The position numbers and the translations under genes were made by a program. 64,000 nt of DNA, from assembly GCF_900116375.1 (NCBI RefSeq), contig NZ_UETB01000001.1, forward strand, positions 1-64,000, in the 5' to 3' direction. Within the stretch, counting starts at the first letter, position 1. Each line of letters begins with the position of its first letter. Origin of the DNA: Georgenia satyanarayanai (GTDB lineage: Bacteria; Actinomycetota; Actinomycetes; Actinomycetales; Actinomycetaceae). The notes beneath the pieces are model-generated. The model saw only the letters and a program-made list of their open reading frames with translations. It had not been told where the DNA came from and made no database searches. Below are positions 1-8,004 of this stretch, piece after piece.

Positions 1-101
1 GCATCGCCAAGTCGCGCACCGGTCGCGGCGATCACCGCCACGTGATGGGTCTCGGCGTGAGTGTCGACACCGGCGATGACATCGACTCGTTCACTGGTCA
101 T
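1..101 (-). CDS. IS110-family transposase, N-terminal fragment (continues beyond window)
   Basis: Read on the minus strand, ATG at 101-99 opens 33 codons that run off the window. The peptide contains GVDTHAETHHVAVI, the typical first block of IS110/IS1111 transposases; the Asp in GVDTH would be the first acidic residue of the RuvC-like DEDD catalytic domain. A strong ribosome site, GGAGGAAGG, lies about 10 nt upstream. The rest of the catalytic domain and the C-terminal serine-containing Tnp domain lie outside the window, so whether the copy is intact is unknown. Confidence 0.8.
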   Translation of the reverse strand, partial: MTSERVDVIAGVDTHAETHHVAVIAATGARLGD

Positions 102-119
102 GATGGTGTTGCCTTCCTC

Positions 120-280
120 CAGGGGACAGGCACACCGGCCAGGTGGGCAGACAAGACGTTGATGGGACTTTTGGTCGAGCTCCTATTAGGTCATGTCCAC
201 CTGGCCGGCATGCGTTACAGGCCCCGGCGAAGGCCGACGGATCATGTCGAAGACAACCCCCACAAAGAGGCGTCAGTCAG
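120..280 (-). ncRNA. candidate IS110 bridge RNA region
   Basis: Elements of the IS110 group encode a structured bridge RNA in the non-coding end upstream of the transposase. The corresponding stretch here contains a perfect 12-bp inverted repeat, CCGGCCAGGTGG at 135-146 with its complement at 197-208, closing a loop of about 50 nt. A small GC hairpin (CGGC-CTTC-GCCG on the minus strand) lies near 228-240, upstream in the transcript. This arrangement of a 5' stem-loop followed by a large stem-bounded loop is compatible with a bridge RNA. Exact ends and the target- and donor-binding loops cannot be assigned without the element boundaries. Confidence 0.4.
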
Positions 281-336
281 TGGCTGGGTCAGACCCCCGC
301 TGAGGCCGTTACATCATCAACGTCAGAGGCGGGCAC

Positions 337-342
337 TAACCT
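337..342 (+). promoter_or_regulatory. -10 element upstream of the FakA-like gene
   Basis: TAACCT fits an actinobacterial TAnnnT -10 hexamer and lies 34 nt before the GTG start. No convincing -35 is seen. It is the only promoter-like signal between the insertion element and the gene. Confidence 0.4.
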
Positions 343-375
343 GGACCGCGATCGACGATACCCGGGAGGACGGAC

Positions 376-1878
376 GTGGCGGACACGCTCACCGCGCTCG
401 GACCCGCGGACGTGCGCCGCTGGTTCGAGCAGGGGCTGAGGTCCCTCCTCGCCGTCCGCCGGCAGGTCGACGTCCTCAACGTCTTCCCCGTCCCGGACGG
501 GGACACCGGGACCAACCTCGTCCTCACCCTCGCCGCGGCCGCGCGCGCCGCCGGCCGCCTCGGTCCGGACGCCGGCCTCACCACGCTCACCGCCGCCGCG
601 GCTCGCGGCGCCCTCGTCGGCGCCCGCGGCAACTCCGGGATCATCCTCAGCCAGGCGATGCGCGGCCTCGCCCGCTCGGTCGCCGGGCGGGACGCCCTCG
701 ACGGCCCGGCCGCGGCAGCCGCGCTCACCGCCGCCGCCCAGGACGCCCGGCAGGCCGTGGCGCGCCCCGTCGAGGGCACGGTCCTCACGGTGGCCACCGC
801 CGCCGCGCGCGCCGCGGAGGAGGCGACCGACCGGAGCCTCAGCGGGGTCGTCACCGCCGCCGTGCAGGGTGCCGCCCGCGCGCTCACCGACACCCGCAGC
901 CAGCTCCCCGTCCTCGCCGAGCGCGGCGTCGTCGACGCCGGCGCGGCGGGCTACACCATCCTGCTCGAGGCGCTCGCGGCCGTGGTCGACGGCGGGGCCC
1001 CGGCCACCGCCCGCGCCCGGGAGGCGCTCGCGAGCCTCCCCGCGCCCCGCCCGGCCGCCGGGCAGGCGGCCTGCGCGCTCGGCGCGGGCGTCGTCGGCGC
1101 CGAGGGCAGCGGCGTCGGGGACCTCGAGGTCATGTACGTGCTGCACACGACGGCGCGGGAGGCGGCCGCCCTGCGCGCCCGCCTCGACGCCGCGGGGGAG
1201 TCGGTCGCCGTGGTCGGCGGCAGCGAGGGGGCCGAAGAACGCGGGCTGTGGCAGGTCCACGTCCACACCGCCGACCCCACCGCCGTCCTGGCCGACGGCG
1301 CCGAGCAGGTGTGCGTCCGCTCGCTCACCGCCCCGGCCTCCGGCGTCGTCGCCTGCACCCGCCTGCCGGGGCTCGTCGCGCCGCTCGCCGCCACCGGCGC
1401 CGTCGTCGTCCTCCACCCCGACCCCGCGGGTCTGGAGCGCGGCGTGGTCGACGCCGGCGCGCGGGAGGTCCTGCTCCTGCCCTGCGACGAGGAGTCGGCC
1501 GCCCTCGCCGCCCGCGTCCTCGGTGACGGGCCGCTGCTCCCGCAGCGGGTGGCCGTCGCCGCCACCCGCTCCGAGCCCGGCGTCCTCGCCGTGGCCGCCG
1601 AGCAGCACCCCGGGCCGCCGGCCACCGAGCGGCTCGCCGCGGCCGACGACGTCGCGGGCCGGGTCCGCACGGCCACCTGCGCCGTCGCCGGTCTCGAGGA
1701 GACGGTCGCCCGGCTCGTGCGGCCGGCGGACGAGCTCGTCACCGCCGTCGTCGGCACCGGCACCACGGACGTCGCCGACCGGCTGCGCACCGCCGTCCTC
1801 GCCGTCGCGCCGGACGCCGAGGTCCTCGTCCTCGGCGCCGGCGTCCACGAGCCCGAGCTGCTCCTGGGGGTCCAGTGA
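376..1878 (+). CDS. DAK2/DhaL domain protein, FakA/YloV-like fatty acid kinase
   Basis: The 500-residue protein begins with a DhaL-type nucleotide-binding domain: VPDGDTGTN at residues 39-47 supplies Mg-ATP ligands, and GARGNSGII at 83-91 is the second signature. The remainder matches the middle and C-terminal parts of FakA-like proteins in length and order. FakA phosphorylates fatty acids held by a DegV-family FakB; a DegV protein is encoded at 52713 and is a possible partner. The start is GTG at 376 with GGGAGGA 5 nt upstream. The stop overlaps the recG start (GTGA), and this gene directly before recG is a conserved actinobacterial pair. The kinase activity is inferred from family knowledge. 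Confidence 0.85.
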   Translation: MADTLTALGPADVRRWFEQGLRSLLAVRRQVDVLNVFPVPDGDTGTNLVLTLAAAARAAGRLGPDAGLTTLTAAAARGALVGARGNSGIILSQAMRGLARSVAGRDALDGPAAAAALTAAAQDARQAVARPVEGTVLTVATAAARAAEEATDRSLSGVVTAAVQGAARALTDTRSQLPVLAERGVVDAGAAGYTILLEALAAVVDGGAPATARAREALASLPAPRPAAGQAACALGAGVVGAEGSGVGDLEVMYVLHTTAREAAALRARLDAAGESVAVVGGSEGAEERGLWQVHVHTADPTAVLADGAEQVCVRSLTAPASGVVACTRLPGLVAPLAATGAVVVLHPDPAGLERGVVDAGAREVLLLPCDEESAALAARVLGDGPLLPQRVAVAATRSEPGVLAVAAEQHPGPPATERLAAADDVAGRVRTATCAVAGLEETVARLVRPADELVTAVVGTGTTDVADRLRTAVLAVAPDAEVLVLGAGVHEPELLLGVQ

Positions 1879-4181
1879 CCGCCCTGACCACCCCGCTGCC
1901 CCGCCTCGTCGGGGACCGCACCGCCAAGGCGCTGGCCAAGCTCGGCATCGAGACGGCCTGGGACCTGCTGCGGCACTACCCGCGCCGCTACGGGGAGCCG
2001 GGCAGGCTCACCGACTTCACCGACCTGCCCGTGGGGGACCACGTCACGGTCAACGCCATGGTCGTGCGCACCTCGATGCGCTCCACCCGCAACCCCCGCA
2101 CGGCGATGCTCGACGTCACGGTCAGTGACGAGCGCCGCGAGCTGCTGCTGCGCTTCTTCGGGGGGCGCGGCCTGCTCGCCAGCCGGGAGAAGCAGCTGCG
2201 CGGCGGCCGGGTGGGGCTGTTCACCGGCACCGTCGAGGAGTTCGGCGGGCGGCGGATGCTCAAGAACCCCGACTTCCGCTTCGTCGACGACGAGGAGGAC
2301 ACCGAGGCGGCGGCGCTGGAGCAGTCGCGGCCCATCCCCTTCTACCCGGCGAGCGCGGCGCTGCCCACGTGGCGGATCCGCGGCGCGGTCCAGACCGTGC
2401 TCGAGCCGCTCCACGAGGCCGACGTCCCGGACCCGGTCCCGTTCAGCATCCTGCAGCGCGAGAAGCTGCCCACGCTCCTGGAGGCGCTGCGCCTGGTCCA
2501 CGCCCCCGGCTCGGAGGAGGACTGGCGCCGCGGCCGCGAGCGGCTGCGCTACGAGGAGGCCTTCGTGCTCCAGACCGCGCTCGCGGTGCGGCGCGCCGAG
2601 GCCGAGGCCACCGCCGCCACCGCCCGCCCCGCGCGGGCGGGCGGCATCCGCGAGGCCTTCGAGGCGCGGCTGCCCTTCACCCTCACCCAGGGCCAGCAGG
2701 AGGTCGTCGCCGAGCTGTCCACCGAGCTCGCCCGGCCCTGGCCGATGCAGCGGCTGCTCCAGGGCGAGGTGGGCTCGGGCAAGACCGTCGTCGCGCTCCT
2801 CGCCATGCTCCAGGTCGTCGACGCCGGGGGACAGGCCGCTCTGCTCGCCCCCACCGAGGTGCTCGCCGCCCAGCACGCCCGCTCGATCACCGGCCTGCTC
2901 GGCCCGCTCGCCGAGGCCGGGATGCTCGGCGGCGCGGAGGACGGCACCCGCGTCACGCTGCTCACCGGCGCCATGCCGGCCGCCGCACGCAAGGCGGCGC
3001 TCCTCGCGGCCGCCTCCGGGGAGGCCGGGATCGTCATCGGCACCCACGCCCTGCTCTCGGAGAACGTCCAGTTCGCCGAGCTCGGCCTCGTCGTCGTCGA
3101 CGAGCAGCACCGCTTCGGCGTCGAGCAGCGCGACGCCCTGCGCGCGAAGGCCGCCACCGCCCCGCACCTGCTCGTCATGACGGCCACCCCCATCCCGCGC
3201 ACCGTCGCGATGACCGTCTTCGGGGACCTCGAGACCTCCACGCTCCGGGAGATCCCGGCCGGCCGCTCACCCATCCGCACCTTCCTCGCCCCGGCCACGA
3301 ACGCGCGGTGGACCGAGCGCACGTGGCAGCTGGCCCGCGAGGAGATCGACGACGGCGGACGCGTGTACGTCGTGTGCCCCCGGATCACCTCCCAGGACGA
3401 CGACGTCGAGGCGGACCTCCTCGCCGATACCCCCGACCCCGCCGACAGCGCACTTACCGCCGACAGCGCACGTACCGCCGACAGTGCACGTACCGCTGAC
3501 AGCGCACGTACCGCCGACAGCGCACGTGCCGCCGGCGGAGGGCGCGGTGGCGCCACGCCCGCCCGGCCGCTCGCCGCCGTCGACGAGGTCGCCGCGCTGC
3601 TGCGCGAGCATCCCGTCCTCGACGGCGTCGCCGTGGGGGAGCTGCACGGGCGGATGTCGCCGGAGGACAAGGAGGCCACCATGGCCGCCTTCGCCTCGGG
3701 GCAGGTGCCGCTTCTCGTGACGACCACCGTCGTCGAGGTCGGTGTCGACGTCCCCGAGGCCTCGGTCATGGTCATCATGGACGCCGACCGCTTCGGCATC
3801 TCCCAGCTCCACCAGCTGCGGGGCCGGATCGGCCGTGGCGCCCGCCCGGGCACCTGCCTCGCGTGGACCACGGCTCAGGAGGGCACGCCGGCGATGACCC
3901 GCCTGCGGGCCTTCGAGGGCACGACCGACGGCTTCGAGCTCGCCCAGGTGGACCTCGAGCAGCGCCGCGAGGGCGACATCCTCGGCGCCGCCCAGTCCGG
4001 CCGCGGCAGCTCGCTGCGGCTGCTGCGGGTGCTCACCGACACGACGACCATCGAGAAGGCCCGCTGGGACGCGCGCGCGCTCGTCGACCGCGACCGCATG
4101 CTCCTGGACCACCCGGCGCTGCTGGCGGCGATCACCGAGCAGCTCGACCCCGAGCGCGCCGAGTTCCTCGACCGGGCGTGA
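1875..4181 (+). CDS. recG: ATP-dependent DNA helicase RecG
   Basis: This 768-residue protein is the RecG branch-migration helicase that remodels stalled forks and recombination junctions. An N-terminal OB-fold wedge domain precedes two helicase lobes. The P-loop GEVGSGKT is near residue 297, a DEQH box near 409, and the lobe-2 blocks LHGRMSPEDKE, TTTVVEVGVDVPEA and QLHQLRGRIGRG are all present. Between the lobe-2 strand ending in VVCPRI and the block LHGRM there is an insertion containing five 18-bp repeats that encode ADSA(L/R)T hexapeptides (residues 523-552). This is a surface loop of variable length in the family, so activity need not be lost. The GTG start overlaps the upstream stop, and the downstream small gene overlaps in the same way. 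Confidence 0.95.
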   Translation: MTALTTPLPRLVGDRTAKALAKLGIETAWDLLRHYPRRYGEPGRLTDFTDLPVGDHVTVNAMVVRTSMRSTRNPRTAMLDVTVSDERRELLLRFFGGRGLLASREKQLRGGRVGLFTGTVEEFGGRRMLKNPDFRFVDDEEDTEAAALEQSRPIPFYPASAALPTWRIRGAVQTVLEPLHEADVPDPVPFSILQREKLPTLLEALRLVHAPGSEEDWRRGRERLRYEEAFVLQTALAVRRAEAEATAATARPARAGGIREAFEARLPFTLTQGQQEVVAELSTELARPWPMQRLLQGEVGSGKTVVALLAMLQVVDAGGQAALLAPTEVLAAQHARSITGLLGPLAEAGMLGGAEDGTRVTLLTGAMPAAARKAALLAAASGEAGIVIGTHALLSENVQFAELGLVVVDEQHRFGVEQRDALRAKAATAPHLLVMTATPIPRTVAMTVFGDLETSTLREIPAGRSPIRTFLAPATNARWTERTWQLAREEIDDGGRVYVVCPRITSQDDDVEADLLADTPDPADSALTADSARTADSARTADSARTADSARAAGGGRGGATPARPLAAVDEVAALLREHPVLDGVAVGELHGRMSPEDKEATMAAFASGQVPLLVTTTVVEVGVDVPEASVMVIMDADRFGISQLHQLRGRIGRGARPGTCLAWTTAQEGTPAMTRLRAFEGTTDGFELAQVDLEQRREGDILGAAQSGRGSSLRLLRVLTDTTTIEKARWDARALVDRDRMLLDHPALLAAITEQLDPERAEFLDRA
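3441..3530 (+). repeat. five tandem 18-bp repeats inside recG
   Basis: Five exact-length 18-bp units start at 3441, 3459, 3477, 3495 and 3513. The consensus is GCCGACAGCGCACGTACC; the first unit has CTT in place of CGT, and units 3, 4 and 5 each have one other change. The array is in frame and encodes ADSA(L/R)T. The same repeat unit occurs in mutM at 10346-10471. Confidence 0.95.
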
Positions 4182-4543
4182 GGCGGGCCGTGGACGCGAC
4201 CTCCCGCGAGCGGGACCTGCTCGAGCGTGCCGGCCTCGTCGTGACGGCGCACCGGGCCGACGTCCGGTTCACGTGCACGGTCGACCGGTGGCCGGGCGTC
4301 GAGCTCACCGCCGCGGTCGACCCTCGCCACGTCGACGCCTTCGTCGCCGGCGCGGCCACCGACGTCGCCGACCTGTGGCCCTCGCGGGACACCGGGGACG
4401 GCGCCATCTCGCTGCTCGCCACCCACCTCGAGGCCGAGCTGGCGAAGGCGGACGTCCCGCCCGGTCACGTGGCCCTGTCGAGCCGAGGGACATGGCTGCT
4501 CGGGCCACGGGACGCCGACGGCGGCGGACCGCCCGGCCGTTAG
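4178..4543 (+). CDS. hypothetical protein coupled to recG
   Basis: A 121-residue acidic protein starts at GTG 4178, overlapping the recG stop as GTGA, which implies translational coupling. A second in-frame GTG at 4190 is an alternative. No signal peptide, membrane segment or known catalytic motif is visible; the central part (RADVRFTCTVDRWPGVEL) looks like a small alpha/beta fold. Its position between recG and an ABC transporter gives no clear role. I do not recognise the family. Confidence 0.6.
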   Translation: MRRAVDATSRERDLLERAGLVVTAHRADVRFTCTVDRWPGVELTAAVDPRHVDAFVAGAATDVADLWPSRDTGDGAISLLATHLEAELAKADVPPGHVALSSRGTWLLGPRDADGGGPPGR

Positions 4544-4546
4544 GCT
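4541..4546 (+). promoter_or_regulatory. -10 element of a likely leaderless transcript for the ABC ATPase
   Basis: TAGGCT ends 7 nt before the ATG at 4554, so transcription would start at or next to the start codon. The hexamer overlaps the stop of the preceding gene. No good ribosome site precedes this ATG, which agrees with a leaderless mRNA. Confidence 0.5.
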
Positions 4547-4553
4547 CGCCCCC

Positions 4554-5240
4554 ATGCCCGACGAGCCGTTCCTTCGCGCCCGGTCCCTGAGCGTCGGCTA
4601 CGGCGAGGACCCGGTCTGCGCGCCCGTCGACCTCGAGGTCCGCCCCGGCGACGGGATCGCCGTCATCGGCGCCAACGGCACCGGGAAGTCGACCTTCCTC
4701 CGCACCGCCCTCGGGCTGCAGGAGCCGCTCGGCGGTGAGGTGACACTGCTCGGCAGCGCTCCCGACCCGCGTACCGGCGAGGTCCGCGCCGCGGTGGCTA
4801 GCGTGCTCGGTGACGACGCCTTCTTCCCCGCGCTCACCGTGACCGAGCACCTGCTCCTCACGGCCGTCGGGCACCGCGTGCCCGAGGCCCGCGAGGTCGT
4901 GGCCGACCTCCTCGAGGAGTTCGGGCTCACCGACCGCGCCGACGCGCTGCCCTCGGCCCTGTCCTCCGGCCAGCGCCGCCGGGTGCTGCTCGCCGCGGCC
5001 TTCGCCCGCCCGCGCTCCCTGCTCGTCCTCGACGAGCCGGAGCAGCGCCTGGACGCCGGCATGCGCAACCGGCTGGCGGAGATGCTCGTCCAGGAGCGCG
5101 AGGACGGCGGCGCCGTCCTCGTCGCCTCCCACGACCCCGTGCTCGTCGAGCGGGCGGCCACACGCGTCGTCCTCCTCCACGACGACGGCGTCCGCGTCCT
5201 CGACCCGGCCGCGGGCGCCGCGGCGATCGCCGCCCTGTGA
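4554..5240 (+). CDS. ABC transporter ATP-binding protein
   Basis: A 228-residue ABC ATPase with Walker A GANGTGKST (39-47), the signature LSSGQRRR (136-143), Walker B LLVLDEP (156-162) and the switch histidine in VASHD. It overlaps by 4 nt with the next gene, a large multispanning membrane protein, so the two probably form an exporter. The substrate cannot be read from the sequence. Confidence 0.9.
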   Translation: MPDEPFLRARSLSVGYGEDPVCAPVDLEVRPGDGIAVIGANGTGKSTFLRTALGLQEPLGGEVTLLGSAPDPRTGEVRAAVASVLGDDAFFPALTVTEHLLLTAVGHRVPEAREVVADLLEEFGLTDRADALPSALSSGQRRRVLLAAAFARPRSLLVLDEPEQRLDAGMRNRLAEMLVQEREDGGAVLVASHDPVLVERAATRVVLLHDDGVRVLDPAAGAAAIAAL

Positions 5241-6775
5241 ACACGTCGGGCGCCGAGGGCTACCCGAGCGGTGGCGCCATGCGCCGCTGGACCCGGCTCG
5301 TGCTGCGCGCCCGCAGCAGCACGAGCGTGGGGGAGCTGCTCTCCGACGTCTACACGATCCTCCTCACGCTGGCCGTCACGGTCGCGATGGTCGCCGCGCT
5401 CGCCCGCAGCCAGGGCCTGCTGCGTGCGGGCGCCCCGCCGTCCACCGCGCTCGACACCGCCTGGATCACCGTCCTCCTCGCCGTCGCCGTCCTCGGGGTG
5501 ACCACCGGCCTGCTCGCGCGTACCGGCCCCGTGTCGCTGGGCGGTGCGCAGACGGCGTGGTGGCTGCCGCTGCCGGGGGAGCGCGGCTCCCTCCTGCGGC
5601 CCTCCCTGGTCGCGCCGACCGTCGCCTCGGCGACCACGGGCGCCGTCACCGGCCTCCTCCTCGTCCTCGCGCTCGACCCCGCCGTCACCGCCGGGCACGC
5701 CGCCGCCGCGGCCCTCGCCGGGCTCGGGCTGGGCGCGGCCCTCGCCCTCGCGCTCGTGCCCCTCGAGGCGGCCGGCCGACGGCGGGTGGCCGGCACCGCC
5801 GGCGACCTCCTGCTCGCGCTCGTGCCCGTCGCCGCCCTCGTGCTCGCGCTCGCCCCGCCGGGCCCGCTCACCGTGAGTGGCGCGTGGTGGCCGGCCGCCG
5901 CGGCCGCCGGGCTGGCCGTGCTCGCCGGCGTCGCCGCCCTGCGCTCGCTGCCGCGGGTCCACGACACCGAGCTGCGCGAGCGGGGCGCCGCCACGGTGGA
6001 GCTGCGCGGCGCCTCGCTGACGATGGACACCCGCGCGCTGGGCCGCGCCCTGGACACCGACCCCCGGCGGGGCCGGCGCCGCCGCTCGGCGCGGCTGCGG
6101 GCCGTGCCGGTCCTTGTCCGCGCCCTCGGGCCGGGTGTCGTCCTGGCCGTGGCCGACGCGCGCCTGCTCCTGCGCGCGCCGCGGCGGCTGGTCCAGCTCG
6201 GCTGCGGCGCGGCCCTCGCGCTCCTCGCCCCGTTCGTGCCGTCCCTGCCGGCGCTCCTCACCGCCCTGCTCGTCGTCGCCGGGGCGTGGGTCGCCGCGCT
6301 CACCACCGCCCAGGGCGCCCGGGACGCGGAGGCGGTGCCCGCCGTCGACGCCCTCCTGCCCGTCTCCCAGCGCACGGTGCGCCTGTGGCGGCTCGCCGTC
6401 CCGGCGGCGGCCATGCTCGGGTGGACCGTCCCCGTCTTCGCGGTCCTCGGCCGGAACTACGACGACGTCGCCGGCTGGCTCGCGCTCGGCCTGCTCGCCG
6501 CGCCGGTGTGGGCCGGGGGAGCGGTCCGCTCGGCCTACCGGCCGCAGGCCGACTTCTCCGGCCCGCTCATCGTCACGCCCATGGGCGTCTTCCCGCCCGG
6601 GATGGCGACGATCGCCAACACCGGCCCCGACGTCGTCGTGCTCGGGTCGATCCCGCTGCTCGTCGCCGTCCTCGTCGGAGCGGTGACGCCGGTGCTCCTC
6701 GGACTGCAGGTCGCGCTCACGGCGCTCGCCGTCGTCCTCGCCGTCCGGCCGGCTCGCCGCCGGGAGCGGTCGTGA
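5237..6775 (+). CDS. multispanning membrane protein, DUF6297-like ABC permease partner
   Basis: A 512-residue integral membrane protein with an Ala/Leu/Val-rich composition and about a dozen hydrophobic segments; two groups of helices are separated by a basic stretch (DPRRGRRRRSARLRA) near residues 275-290. It starts at GTG within the stop of the ATPase gene and is probably its membrane partner. Actinobacterial proteins of this size and context are often labelled DUF6297; that family assignment is from memory. Confidence 0.75.
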   Translation: MNTSGAEGYPSGGAMRRWTRLVLRARSSTSVGELLSDVYTILLTLAVTVAMVAALARSQGLLRAGAPPSTALDTAWITVLLAVAVLGVTTGLLARTGPVSLGGAQTAWWLPLPGERGSLLRPSLVAPTVASATTGAVTGLLLVLALDPAVTAGHAAAAALAGLGLGAALALALVPLEAAGRRRVAGTAGDLLLALVPVAALVLALAPPGPLTVSGAWWPAAAAAGLAVLAGVAALRSLPRVHDTELRERGAATVELRGASLTMDTRALGRALDTDPRRGRRRRSARLRAVPVLVRALGPGVVLAVADARLLLRAPRRLVQLGCGAALALLAPFVPSLPALLTALLVVAGAWVAALTTAQGARDAEAVPAVDALLPVSQRTVRLWRLAVPAAAMLGWTVPVFAVLGRNYDDVAGWLALGLLAAPVWAGGAVRSAYRPQADFSGPLIVTPMGVFPPGMATIANTGPDVVVLGSIPLLVAVLVGAVTPVLLGLQVALTALAVVLAVRPARRRERS

Positions 6776-6900
6776 AGCCCGGTCTGCCGCGCTGGGTGGC
6801 GTGGGCGGTGGCCGTCGTCGTCGCCGCCATGGTCGTCGTCGCGGTGCTGCTCGTCGCCGCCGTCGTCAGCCTGGCGGGCGACGTCGGCGTCGCGGCGTAG
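6772..6900 (+). CDS. 42-residue single-pass membrane peptide
   Basis: GTG at 6772 overlaps the stop of the large membrane protein as GTGA and opens 42 codons. After a short basic N-terminus (VKPGLPRW) there is one long hydrophobic helix of about 28 residues. The coupling suggests a small accessory subunit of the ABC exporter. The stop codon TAG forms the first bases of the -10 of rsmD. There is no homology evidence; coding status rests on overlap, frame and composition. Confidence 0.55.
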   Translation: MKPGLPRWVAWAVAVVVAAMVVVAVLLVAAVVSLAGDVGVAA

Positions 6901-6903
6901 GGT
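6898..6903 (+). promoter_or_regulatory. -10 element for leaderless rsmD
   Basis: TAGGGT ends 7 nt before the rsmD GTG at 6911. The same geometry is seen at 4541, 12759, 44879, 59738 and 60435. It suggests an internal promoter producing a leaderless rsmD-coaD transcript. Confidence 0.5.
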
Positions 6904-6910
6904 CGGTGCC

Positions 6911-7519
6911 GTGACGAGGATCGTGTCCGGGGCAGCGGGCGGGCGCACGCTCACCGTCCCCAAGGGGCCCACGCGCCCGACGAGCGAGCGGGTGCGCGAG
7001 GCGCTGTTCTCGCGGCTGGAGCACCAGGGCGTCGTCGACGGCGCCCGCGTGCTGGACCTGTACGCCGGCTCCGGCGCGCTGGGGCTGGAGGCCGCCAGCC
7101 GGGGCGCCGTGAGCGTCACGCTCGTGGACTCCGCCAAGCCCGCCGCCGCCGCGTGCCGGCGCAACGTCGCGGTGCTCGGGCTGCAGGACAGCGTGGTCGT
7201 CGTCGGCGGCACCGCCCGCGGCCACCTCATGGGCGCGCCGAGCACCGCCTACGACCTCGTCCTCGTCGACCCGCCCTACGACGTCACCGAGACCGACCTG
7301 GGGGACGTGCTCGCCGCCCTCACGGCGTGGCTGGCGCCCGACGCCGTCGTCGTCGTCGAGCGCTCGCGCCGCAGCCCCGAGCCCACGTGGCCGCCGGAGC
7401 TCGAGCGCACCGACGAGCGCCGCTACGGCGACACGACACTGTGGTTCGCCTCCACCGTGCCCGGCGAGGAGGCGGTTACCGTGACCGACATGGGCGAGCG
7501 GGCGGGGGAGCAGCGATGA
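6911..7519 (+). CDS. rsmD: 16S rRNA (guanine(966)-N2)-methyltransferase RsmD
   Basis: A 202-residue class I SAM-dependent methyltransferase. The SAM-binding motif LDLYAGSGALG is at 48-58 and the N-methyltransferase motif DPPY at 120-123; the N-terminal block RIVSGAAGGRTL and PTSERVREALF are typical of RsmD, which methylates G966 of 16S rRNA. The product is about 15 residues longer than E. coli RsmD at its C-terminus. It overlaps coaD by 4 nt, the usual rsmD-coaD pair. Confidence 0.93.
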   Translation: MTRIVSGAAGGRTLTVPKGPTRPTSERVREALFSRLEHQGVVDGARVLDLYAGSGALGLEAASRGAVSVTLVDSAKPAAAACRRNVAVLGLQDSVVVVGGTARGHLMGAPSTAYDLVLVDPPYDVTETDLGDVLAALTAWLAPDAVVVVERSRRSPEPTWPPELERTDERRYGDTTLWFASTVPGEEAVTVTDMGERAGEQR

Positions 7520-8004
7520 GCCTGGCCGTCTGCCCCGGCTCCTTCGACCCCGTCACCCTCGGGCACCTGGACGTCGTGCGCCGTGCCCGGGGGATGTTCG
7601 ACGAGGTCGTCCTCGCCGTCGCGCACAACTCCCGCAAGAGCTACCTCTTCGCGCTCGAGCAGCGCGTCGCGCTCGCCCGCGAGGCCGTCGAGGGCATGGA
7701 CGTGCGCGTCGACGTCGTCGACGGTCTGCTCGCCGACTACTGCCGCCGCGTGGGTGCCGCCGCCGTCGTCAAGGGCCTGCGCGGCGGGGCCGACTTCGAC
7801 GCCGAGCAGCCCATGGCCCTGATGAACCGGCACCTGTCCGGGATCGAGACGGTCTTCCTCGTCGGTGACGGCGCGCTCGCGCACGTCGCGTCCTCCCTCG
7901 TCAAGGACGTCGCCCGCCACGGCGGGGACGTCTCCGACCTCGTCCCACCCGCCGTCGCGCACGCGCTGCGCGAGGCCTTCCCCCACCCTGGAGGACCGCA
8001 ATGA
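7516..8004 (+). CDS. coaD: phosphopantetheine adenylyltransferase
   Basis: CoaD transfers AMP from ATP to 4'-phosphopantetheine, the fourth step of coenzyme A synthesis. The 162-residue protein has the nucleotidyltransferase start AVCPGSFDPVTLGHLD with the TxGH motif at 14-17, then KGLRGGADFDAEQPMALMN and a C-terminal SSLVKDVARHGGDV. The ATG at 7516 lies in the stop of rsmD. The stop overlaps the next start (ATGA). Confidence 0.97.
   Translation: MSLAVCPGSFDPVTLGHLDVVRRARGMFDEVVLAVAHNSRKSYLFALEQRVALAREAVEGMDVRVDVVDGLLADYCRRVGAAAVVKGLRGGADFDAEQPMALMNRHLSGIETVFLVGDGALAHVASSLVKDVARHGGDVSDLVPPAVAHALREAFPHPGGPQ

Larger units (their letters stand above)
1..300 (-). mobile_element. IS110-family element, partial (transposase-proximal end)
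   Basis: The left edge of the window cuts an insertion sequence. What is visible is the first 33 codons of a minus-strand IS110-type transposase and about 200 nt of upstream non-coding DNA. IS110 elements normally lack terminal inverted repeats, and none is visible here, so the right boundary (about 230-300) is a guess set by where the promoter region of the next chromosomal gene begins. The element lies upstream of a FakA-like gene, a place where many actinobacteria carry rpmB in divergent orientation. Confidence 0.7.

Noticed and set aside
42-1526. 494-codon plus-strand frame across the insertion element and FakA-like gene
   Set aside because: The product is almost entirely Arg/Pro/Gly from an out-of-frame reading of the FakA-like gene.
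3441-3530. CRISPR-like array in recG
   Set aside because: Units are contiguous 18-bp repeats without spacers, in frame inside a conserved gene, and no cas gene is present.
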